Shown one piece after another: positions 17,007-24,544 of a stretch of 64,000 bases of DNA. The notes beneath the pieces were generated by a model. The model saw nothing but the letters and a program-made list of their open reading frames with translations. It did not search any database and was not told the DNA's origin. The stretch comes from CAVPKN01 sp963832835. Lineage in GTDB: Bacteria > Chlamydiota > Chlamydiia > Chlamydiales > JAAKFR01. Each line of letters begins with the position of its first letter. Within the stretch, counting starts at the first letter, position 1. The translations under genes were made by a program, and so were the position numbers. The stretch spans positions 1-64,000 of the forward strand of contig CAWHVD010000001.1 in assembly GCA_963832835.1 (NCBI GenBank), given 5' to 3'.

Positions 17007-19127
17007 AGGGTAAAAACACCTATGGTGATTTGTGGCATGCGCCGATAATTCATCGTAGCCGTCGAGTAAAATCAAGGTTTTTTTCCGATTTTCGGGATCG
17101 GCAAAAAAGGTACGGACTTGCGCACTATTTAACCCACATTCTCGCGCTATGTATTCATGCCACTCAGTTGTTTGTGCATATATTTCTGGATTGAGCCGGC
17201 TCAAGGGAAGCCAAAGGAGGTAATCAAATTGTGGGAAAAGAGCTCCCTGTGCCCATCGATAAGCGATATGGTGGCACAAAGTACTTTTGCCTATGCCTGC
17301 AACCCCCTGGATTACGACATGCTTGATATCCCCCTGCAATTTTTCCTCATCGAATAATTGCTTGATTTGCAACGTTTTTTTAGAGCTCAAGGTTAAAGAG
17401 GCTACCAAATTTGAGGAACCTTCTGCTATTTCCACCTTTTCTTTTGTTTTATCCTTGTTTGCACCATCCAGGGCTGCAAGACGTATGTCAAGATCTTCCA
17501 CTAGCATTTTTTTTTGTGCAACTAGGATTTCTTTTTGATCAAATAGAAGCGAAATGTATTTTTCTGACAGATATTTTGTTATCAGCTCCTCTTGCATCAA
17601 AAAATGGGGCTGGGTTTCTTCGATACTTCGGTAAATTTTTTGGAGATCCCGGATGGACCCCAACTGTCTTTTTTTCCACCTACACTTTCTCCATCCTTCC
17701 ACCTCTACCTTATCTATTTGGCCTCTACAAATGTCTTTAAGAGCCCCTTTAAATTCATCCTTGAATTCCAAGGCCTCTCGGTTAGGTATCCCTTTCAAGG
17801 GAGCAAACAACTCAAAAGCCATCTCATAGTAATTGAAGGCACGTTTTTCTATGGGATGATCAGATGTTGCATACTGACCTGCGAAAATGGGTTCCAGAAA
17901 GGGGCTTGGGCAAGAAGTTTGGCGGTTCCCCTGCAGGTATAGAAGTGAAATGCCACCAGCTAGCTCGGACTTACCATACCTCTCTCTTACAAGGCGGATT
18001 TCCTCAGCTACTCCCATTGGAGGGTCAGACATGCATTTCGCTTTAAGCTCAGGCGTGCAGATGACAATTACTTTATCAGCTGAGCTGATCTTTTCCTGAA
18101 AACTTTTGTAATCGCTGATATGAGAAAGATCTTGCGCAGCATAGATCGGGGTTACTCCGATTTTTTGAAGATCAAATGCCAAGGCATGGTGCACCCACGA
18201 GACTACTTCCTCGTCTTGAGGGCTGCAGCAGATAAAACATTTAGGGGTAAGTGACGGCTTATTAAAAAGTACTAAAGCCCTTTCAAAGGTCATCCGGATG
18301 GCATCCTTTTCAAGAAGGATGTGGTTGAATTCTGTGTATTTTTCTACAAATTTGACCAAAAATTTTCTGTCGATTTTTTCCAAAAAATGGGCGTAGTTAA
18401 GCACTGGGTCTGTTCTTTTAAAAAATGAACAGGCCTTTCCCATGCATGCTAGAGCTTTTGTATCCTCACTTACTTGCGCAAGGCTGGCATAGCTGTCAGC
18501 GGCTAGGAGGGGCCGGTCCAAGAGAAACTCATAAACTACCGCTCGCATCAGATAAATATGGGGTTGTTTTTCACCCTTCCATGCATGTATCCATTCTAAA
18601 AGGTGCTCAAAGGCAGGTATGCCTTCTTTCATCTTTAGAAATAGCACTTTTTCTGCTTCACAAAGATAGACGGTTGCACAGCTTTCAGCTTGGAGAAGAA
18701 AAAGCTTTTGCTTGATATCTAGAATGGCTTTTTCTAGTTCTTGATTGCTACCCTGGATTTTTAAAGCGGCTTTTAAATATGTGAGGATTTTTTGGTAGTT
18801 TTCTGCAGAGATTTCTTTGCGATGAATCTTCTTTGCTTCCCACAGATGATATGCGGCGCCAGGTTTGGTCTCAAATACCCAAACCTCTTCAGGGTTATTA
18901 AGGCTGGGGTAAGGGAAAATAGCGATGTTGTTTTTGAGGGCCTTTTGAGCGCAGCACTGGATGAGATCTAACGCTGACCGATCTTCCAAAACACCAAAAA
19001 CAACTCTTTCAACCGTATGTGGGCTGCCATCGGGGGTTTTAAGCTTTGCAACAACCAAACCCTTATTGTGATATAGAGACGCCTCAAAATCGTTATATTG
19101 GTGCGTCCAAAGAGGTGACGGATCCAT
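17007..19127 (-). pseudogene. N-terminal part of an NLR-like gene, truncated by IS insertion inside NACHT
   Basis: About 707 codons nearly identical to the intact NLR at 3666-8135 over the first 400 residues (same MDPSPLWTHQYNDF start, same TIR-like domain), then diverging. NACHT motifs are present: IQGVAGIGKSTL and LILLDGYDEL. The frame then runs into the IS200/IS605 element after residues CFY, and the last ~28 codons of the open frame are transposon sequence. The near-identity of the N-terminal half with the paralogue, against a different segment after ~residue 430, suggests recent gene conversion or domain shuffling. A HEAT fragment beyond the element (14358-15308) is probably its lost C-terminus. 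Confidence 0.88.
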
Positions 19128-19136
19128 TTTGCATAC

Positions 19137-19255
19137 CTACCGATTTAGTAAATTGTATTTTCTTGGGTACCTTTCTTGTCTCCAAGCTTGGATCTCTTGA
19201 ACATCCATTGTGTTTCCGAAAATCATGTCTGATAACGTTACGTAGAGCTCTCTTG
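19137..19255 (-). pseudogene. remnant of partner gene Y (last ~39 codons)
   Basis: This stretch is almost identical to 8145-8263 and to the 3' end of the intact Y gene at 22661, encoding TLSDMIFGNTMDVQEIQ and ending RYPRKYNLLNR. It again stands 9 bases before an NLR start. It breaks off at 19255, where a piece of lptB in the opposite orientation begins. It is a third trace of the Y-NLR gene pair in this island. Confidence 0.85.
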
Positions 19256-19361
19256 TTACCTCATCTGCGCCGGCAAAGTATTCCTATCCGGAACCGTAGA
19301 AGAGCTCATCCACAACCCACAAGCCCGCTACGCCTACTTAGGCTCTGATTTCAAGATGTAA
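19256..19361 (+). pseudogene. duplicated 3' end of lptB (106 bp)
   Basis: The bases match 3361-3466, the end of lptB, with 9 mismatches by my count and no gap. The frame still encodes YLICAGKVFLSGTVEELIHN and ends YLGSDFKM followed by TAA. It has no start or ATPase domain. An NLR gene (19391-22651) converges on it exactly as another converges on the real lptB. It marks the edge of a duplicated or imported unit. Confidence 0.95.
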
Positions 19362-19390
19362 GCATCCTTGTACTGCGCAGCTTCTTCGTG

Positions 19391-22300
19391 TCATCCTATG
19401 TTGCTTAAAGCGGCTCTCACGTTGTCATGGCTATTGGCTATATCAGGGTGATTAGGAGGCAGTGCCACTTCTCGGATTTTAAGTGCTTCCCGGTGGTGTA
19501 CCAAGGCCTCTTCGTGCCGTCCTAAGTCGCTTAAAGTGGATCCCATATTGTTATAGCTCATCGCTATATGGGTTGGTAGCCGTTCCTTTATTCGGATTTC
19601 AAGCGCTTGCCGGTGCTGTACCAAGGCTTTGCCGTGCTCTCCTAAGTTGCTTAAAGTGGCTCCAATATTGTTATGGCTCATCGCTATATCGCGCGGCTTA
19701 GGTGGCAGTGCCTTTTTTCGGATTTCAAGCGCTTGCTCGTGGCGTGTCAAGGCGGCTTCATGCTCTCCTAAGTTGCTTAAAGCGGCGCCCACATTGCTGT
19801 GGCTCTTCGCTAAATCGGGATGGGTTGGTGGCAGTACCCCTTTTCGGATTTCAAGCGCTTGCTGGTGCTGTACCAAGGCCTCGACGTGATTTCCTAAGCT
19901 TGTTAATTTCAGTCCTATACGATCTAACATGTCAGCAAGTACTAGCCTATCAATCAACCCAACCAATGGAGACTCTGCAATAGAAATAGCTTGAGCCAGC
20001 CATTTCTCATCGCACTTATAGCCTTGAACATTCCGCCGTATCGGATACTGACTGCTAACAAGCTCATATGCCTGTTTAAAACGATATTCAGTATCCGTCG
20101 CTGTGCGTACGACGAGCTGCATCAGCCGGTGCATGGAGTATTTTTTACCCTGATGAGACCTGATCAAAGAGAAAGCTAGAAGCTTTTTGATAATCTCCAT
20201 CTTATCCCAGCTCTTCGCATTAGGTTGCTTCTCTAGCCAAACGTTAAACCACTCTTGAGGGATGTCATCTGGGTTTAAATGTGCACATATCTTTAACCAT
20301 GCAGAGGCTTCCGGGTTCTCATTTTCTAACTTTTTCAGTGTGATATCCCATACATTTTGCAGAGTGCGGTTGTACCGCATGTCCGCATCCATTCTTGCAC
20401 ACACAGGGTTTTTCCTGAAAAGCTCCAGATATGTTTCAATACTGCCTTCACTGCCGATGTAATGTGCTGCTTGGTTCAGAGCTAAAGGGAAATGCCCTAG
20501 CTCTGTTGCCAACTCAGCCATCAAAGATGATTCTTGTCTTGTAATGTCCTTAAGAATCTTCAAGCTATCTTCCTGTGCAAATTCCCCCAGGGAGATCCAC
20601 TCACACGAATTTCTCCAAACATTGCTCTCACGAGAGGTCATCAAAACGTATCCGCCTTGAGGCACAGAGATCTCTTTTTCAACATTATCAAAGACAAGAA
20701 GCCAGGGTTTGTCATAGGTATGATTTTGTAAACACGCATGGACTTTTCTTTTGATTTGCTGGGGAGATTCCTTGTCAAGGATAGAGATATTAAGCTTTTC
20801 TGCCAGTTCTCGATAACTTTGATTCTTCTCCTCAGCTGTTGCACTGTTAACAAACCAGATGATGGAAAAATTTTGCTGGTGCTCTCTAGCAAAAGCGCGC
20901 GTCAATTCCGTTTTGCCCATACCAGGAAGCCCATAAATGAGACGGACGATGTTGTCGGATGACGCAGGGGGATGGGAGATGAAGATCTCCTTTAAACTAT
21001 CCAGTTCCTTTTTCCTTCCAGTAAAAAAGGGAAGGCCTGTAGGTACATTACTCACCTTCATGTGAATAAGGTTCTCTTTAGGCATATTAGGTAGGTTCTT
21101 TTGGCTTGTCACAGAGGGGTAGATCGCTTCGATAGGAACAGTTGTGTTGCGCTCTTGGATGTCCTGAAGGCTGCCAAGCTCTGTTTTTTTCCATCTACCT
21201 TTTCTCCACTCATCTACTTCACTTTTAACATCCTTACCGTTAATAATATCTTTGATAGCATCTATAAAACACTCTTTTATCCCCAAGGCCTCTCGGTTAG
21301 GTATCCCTTTCAAGGGAGCAAACAACTCAAAAGCCATCTCATAGTAATTGAAAGCCGGTTGCTCTAAAGGGAGATCAGATGTTGCATACTGGCCCGCAAA
21401 AATTGGCGCAAAAAAAGGGTCTGGACAAGCTGAATCCCTGTTCCCGTCCAGGTAAAGAAGAGAAATTGTCCCCTGGAGATGAGGCATATGATATCTTTGG
21501 CTTGCTAGACGAATTTCTTGTGCTATACCTAATTTACTAGGCAGAGTGCATTTCTTTTTTAATTGAGGTGTACAGACGATCATGATGTGATCAGCCGAGC
21601 TAATCTGCACTTGAAAACTGCAATAGTCATCTACATGTCTCAGATTCTGTGCAGTATAAATTGGTTGCACACCGATTTTCTGAAGATCACATGCTAATAC
21701 ATGATGAACCCACAAAGAAACATCCTCCTCTTCAGGATTGCAACAGATAAAACATACGGGTTTAGGGGCTTGCTGGGAAAAAATAACGAGGGCCTTTTCA
21801 AAGGTCATCCGGATGGCATCCTTTTGAAGAAGGATGGACTCGAGTTCCTGGTGATTTTGTAAAAGCTTCCTATCGATTCTTTCTAAAAAATGAGCATAGT
21901 TGAGAATCGGATCTGTTGCTTTAAAAAACGAGCACGCTTTTTTGATGCAAGCGGCCGGGTGGGAATTCTCGGCCTGTGCTAACTTTCTATAGCTTTCTGC
22001 AGCTAAATAAGGTTTGCCCAAAAACTCATGTGCAATCGCTTCGATGAGCTGGGCATGAGGGGATTTTTGAATTTCCCTCCCCTGTGCCCATTTCACAAGT
22101 TCCTCTAATGGGCATTCTCCCTGTAAAATCTTTAAACAGGGTTCCTGTTCTTCTGTGCTAGAAAGATATTTGCATGCATATTCTTTGGCCTTTTCTCGCA
22201 TCAGTTTTTGCTGATACTCTGTAACCAATTTTTCTATATCTTCTCTACAGCCTACAAAAGGGACTCGCAAAGCATTTTTCAAGTTGGTGAGGATTTTCGC

Positions 22301-22651
22301 ATTGTTTTTGAAAGAAGGTCTCTTCCGATAGGCATTTTTTGCCTTCCTAAGATGGTAGGCACCACCAAATCCTGCATCAAATACCCATACTTCTTTGTCC
22401 TGCTCTAGACTGGAATCTTGGCACTGCTCTAGACTGGGGTATGGAAAAAGCGTAAAAGCCCGCACATCTTGTTTAATGCGCTCCACAAGGTCAACGAGGG
22501 ATTGATCTTTCAGGACACCAAAAACAACTTTTTCAACCGTAAATGTGCTGCCATCGGGGGTTTTAAGCTTTGCAACAACCAAACCCTTATTGTGATATAG
22601 AGACGCCTCAAAATCGTTATATTGGTGCGTCCAAAAAGGTAACGGGTCCAT
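19391..22651 (-). CDS. NLR-like STAND protein: unique N-domain, TIR-like, NB-ARC NTPase, TPRs
   Basis: A 1086-residue paralogue of the NLR at 3666. Residues 1-130 are the shared N-domain and ~299-425 the TIR-like domain (VCFICCNPEEEDVSLWV, IMIVCTPQLKKKC, IAQEIRLA). The switch is NB-ARC rather than NACHT: FFTGRKKELDSL (542-553), P-loop IYGLPGMGKTEL (572-583), LLVFDNVE (651-658), YVLMTSRE (668-675), then LGHFPLALNQAAHYIG. From ~residue 915 there are four or so kinesin-light-chain type TPRs (HREALKIREVALPPNHPDIA). The stop is a TGA where sibling repeats have an arginine codon; TPR-like sequence continues for about ten codons before the lptB fragment, so the repeat array is truncated. It starts 9 bases after gene Y. 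Confidence 0.88.
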   Translation of the reverse strand: MDPLPFWTHQYNDFEASLYHNKGLVVAKLKTPDGSTFTVEKVVFGVLKDQSLVDLVERIKQDVRAFTLFPYPSLEQCQDSSLEQDKEVWVFDAGFGGAYHLRKAKNAYRKRPSFKNNAKILTNLKNALRVPFVGCREDIEKLVTEYQQKLMREKAKEYACKYLSSTEEQEPCLKILQGECPLEELVKWAQGREIQKSPHAQLIEAIAHEFLGKPYLAAESYRKLAQAENSHPAACIKKACSFFKATDPILNYAHFLERIDRKLLQNHQELESILLQKDAIRMTFEKALVIFSQQAPKPVCFICCNPEEEDVSLWVHHVLACDLQKIGVQPIYTAQNLRHVDDYCSFQVQISSADHIMIVCTPQLKKKCTLPSKLGIAQEIRLASQRYHMPHLQGTISLLYLDGNRDSACPDPFFAPIFAGQYATSDLPLEQPAFNYYEMAFELFAPLKGIPNREALGIKECFIDAIKDIINGKDVKSEVDEWRKGRWKKTELGSLQDIQERNTTVPIEAIYPSVTSQKNLPNMPKENLIHMKVSNVPTGLPFFTGRKKELDSLKEIFISHPPASSDNIVRLIYGLPGMGKTELTRAFAREHQQNFSIIWFVNSATAEEKNQSYRELAEKLNISILDKESPQQIKRKVHACLQNHTYDKPWLLVFDNVEKEISVPQGGYVLMTSRESNVWRNSCEWISLGEFAQEDSLKILKDITRQESSLMAELATELGHFPLALNQAAHYIGSEGSIETYLELFRKNPVCARMDADMRYNRTLQNVWDITLKKLENENPEASAWLKICAHLNPDDIPQEWFNVWLEKQPNAKSWDKMEIIKKLLAFSLIRSHQGKKYSMHRLMQLVVRTATDTEYRFKQAYELVSSQYPIRRNVQGYKCDEKWLAQAISIAESPLVGLIDRLVLADMLDRIGLKLTSLGNHVEALVQHQQALEIRKGVLPPTHPDLAKSHSNVGAALSNLGEHEAALTRHEQALEIRKKALPPKPRDIAMSHNNIGATLSNLGEHGKALVQHRQALEIRIKERLPTHIAMSYNNMGSTLSDLGRHEEALVHHREALKIREVALPPNHPDIANSHDNVRAALSNIG

Positions 22652-22660
22652 TTTGCATAC

Positions 22661-24184
22661 CTACCGTTTTAGTAAATTGTATTTTCTTGGGTACCTTTCT
22701 TGTCTCCAAACTTGGATCTCTTGAACATCCATTGTGTTTCCGAAAATCATGTCGGATAACGTTGCATAGAGTTCTCTTTTTAAATCGTCTGCAACCCGGC
22801 TTTCGAGACCCGCAAGCGAGGTCATCAGCCGCAGTCCCTTAGAATAATAATCGTACAAATCTTCCTCACGCTCGTCACTTAGCACTTCTAATTTTGCTGC
22901 AAAAATAGGCTCCAAGATGGGAGTCGGGATACAATCCCTCCTTTTACCATGCAAGAGCGTGGTAAAAAGAGTCCCCTTTTTATCCGGATCGTTATACCTC
23001 TCCTGAATAATCCGGACCTCTTGAGCGCATCCTGTGATGGATCCTACATCTTCGGCACATCTAGCATGGAGGCGAGGAGTACATACAACGAGCGCTAACT
23101 CGGTAGTTCTTCCTTTACTTTGAAAGGAATTGAGATCCATATTATGAGAAAGACCGAAGGGTCCATACACAGGCTTGAGCCCTATTTTGGTAAGATCAGG
23201 AACAAAGATGCTGGTTAGCCAATCTTCAACCTTAGACTCTAAAGCAAAGCAGATGAAGCATTCTGTATCTTTTTTTCTCTTCGATTGTCTTTGAATTTCT
23301 GCTAGACATGCTTCGAAAAGCATGCGCGAGGCGTCCTTTGTCAGGAGGAGCCTTTGGAAAAATTCTCCATGCACCTGTAATTTGACTAGCAAGTTTCGAT
23401 CGAGATTTTCTAAAAAATCAAAGAATTGCGGGTTTTTGCTCTTGTATTCCGCATTCACTAAATCTTGAATTTTTTCAACACACTTCTCATTAATATTATA
23501 GGGATCCAACAATTGGATGTAAGCCTCTGCCGCAAGCAAGGAATGGCTTAACACTTCATGTAGCGTGGCTCGGGCAAGTTGTATAGAAGAAGACATATAA
23601 GGATTGTTCAGCTCAGACCGTATTCGTTCTAATAGGGCATTAAACATTTCCACAGTGACGAAGTATTGTGTGGATTTGATGATATCATCAAATGCTTTTT
23701 TATCCTGATTGTCTGTCAAGTAGAGGTCTCTTCCCAGTGCTACCTGCTTCAGAAAGTACTCTCTTTTGACTTGCAGAAGGGGTGCATGGTCTTGAGCAAG
23801 TAGCCGATTTACCACCTCACCTCTTTTAAGAGCTTTCTGATATTTGACAGCTGCTTTGTCATTTTCTTGAATCAGTTGAGCTCGATAAAAAGTTTTTTGC
23901 GTGAGGGCGATTTGGCCATCAACAGCCTTAGAAACAGATTTAAAAACACACAGATGGGTGGGAGGTGTATTTTTTGCCGGAGAAAAGACAAAAAAGATAA
24001 GCTGAGCCGGATCGAGTTTCGCTACATCAGGCGGAATAGGCTCGCCGCCACAGGAGCCCCACTTAATCTGTTTAGCTGAAAAAGTGTACGTGTGCTCCTG
24101 AACCGTTACACTCGCCATACACTCCGGATTAGAAAAGGTGGGTGTTATCGGGTACTGCCCTAAAATGCATGTTGCTGAAATCAT
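22661..24184 (-). CDS. NLR partner protein Y: stand-alone protein with TIR-like domain, no NTPase
   Basis: A 507-residue protein of unknown family. Its middle and C-terminal parts match the pre-NTPase part of the NLRs: helical region with a conserved LLxKDAxRMxFE motif (LLLTKDASRMLFEACLAE), then a TIR-like domain at ~307-435 (ECFICFALESKVEDWL, LALVVCTPRLHARC, CAQEVRIIQERY). The N-terminus (MISATCILGQYPITPTFSN) differs from theirs. No P-loop is present. The start overlaps the preceding decayed X gene by ATGA and the end is 9 bases from the NLR, so X, Y and NLR form one operon. Truncated copies precede the other two NLR genes, which indicates a fixed functional pairing. It may be an effector or adaptor for the NLR. 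Confidence 0.8.
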   Translation of the reverse strand: MISATCILGQYPITPTFSNPECMASVTVQEHTYTFSAKQIKWGSCGGEPIPPDVAKLDPAQLIFFVFSPAKNTPPTHLCVFKSVSKAVDGQIALTQKTFYRAQLIQENDKAAVKYQKALKRGEVVNRLLAQDHAPLLQVKREYFLKQVALGRDLYLTDNQDKKAFDDIIKSTQYFVTVEMFNALLERIRSELNNPYMSSSIQLARATLHEVLSHSLLAAEAYIQLLDPYNINEKCVEKIQDLVNAEYKSKNPQFFDFLENLDRNLLVKLQVHGEFFQRLLLTKDASRMLFEACLAEIQRQSKRKKDTECFICFALESKVEDWLTSIFVPDLTKIGLKPVYGPFGLSHNMDLNSFQSKGRTTELALVVCTPRLHARCAEDVGSITGCAQEVRIIQERYNDPDKKGTLFTTLLHGKRRDCIPTPILEPIFAAKLEVLSDEREEDLYDYYSKGLRLMTSLAGLESRVADDLKRELYATLSDMIFGNTMDVQEIQVWRQERYPRKYNLLKR

Positions 24185-24444
24185 GGTTGTTTTCCTGCCT
24201 TGAGTGTTGTGTAAATATCCTGGGCCTGTGCTTGCATGTGATCAGCCATGGCGCTGTCGACGGGTCGATAGGCCACAGCAAGCTTTTCCACCATTTGTAT
24301 AGAACGACCTTCTAAGCCTCTGGGGGAAAGAGAAAAAAACGGGCAATAGGTCTCTGGATTCTTAAGGGTATTGGTTTCTGGGGCTCTGAGAGTCCTGCGT
24401 ATTAAAAAATCCGACTGGCTGCCTAAAGTACCTATCCGAAACAT
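24181..24444 (-). pseudogene. internally deleted copy of gene X (N-terminus joined to C-terminus)
   Basis: An 87-residue frame starting MFRIGTLGSQSDFLIRRTLR, matching the start of the 1420-residue protein at 30447-34709 (MFRIDRLASHSDFLVRRTFR). After about 50 residues it jumps to that protein's last ~34 residues (EKLAVAYRPVDSAMADHMQA). The roughly 1330 residues between are gone. Both flanks of the junction contain GAAAA in the full-length copy, so the deletion probably used this short identity. The frame is kept and still ends with the ATGA overlap into gene Y, so transcription and coupling into Y are preserved. An upstream in-frame ATG at 24480 is not conserved in the full-length copy. Confidence 0.88.
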
Positions 24445-24495
24445 GCTGAGCCTCCAAACGTGAAATTTTAGGTTTAGCATTATCCTTTAGTAAAA

Positions 24496-24537
24496 ATAAG
24501 GAATACCCGGGCCTTAAGGCCCGGGTTTCACCTTATT
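24496..24537 (-). terminator. strong hairpin, probable transcription terminator
   Basis: The core ACCCGGGCCTTAAGGCCCGG (24505 onward, a perfect 22-base palindrome) is flanked by AATAAGG and CCTTATT, which extend the stem. On the minus strand it lies just after the stop of the giant PARP-TPR gene and is followed a few bases on by TTATTTTTA. It separates that operon from the X'-Y-NLR operon whose first frame starts at 24444. Confidence 0.75.
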
Positions 24538-24544
24538 GATGAAA

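Larger units (their letters stand above)
15315..17009 (-). mobile_element. IS200/IS605-family element (IS608-like) with divergent tnpA and tnpB
   Basis: Contains a Y1 HUH transposase gene (16547-16957) and a divergent tnpB (15330-16517), with a perfect hairpin near each end (15323-15342 and 16973-16992) and no terminal inverted repeats or target duplication, as expected for single-strand transposons. TTAC lies at the tnpA side (17010-17013, minus strand) and TCAA at the tnpB side (15315-15318, minus strand). These are the left and right cleavage tetranucleotides I remember for IS608, and I used them to set the ends. The element splits an NLR gene. All genes and hairpins look intact, so it may be active. 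Confidence 0.9.
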
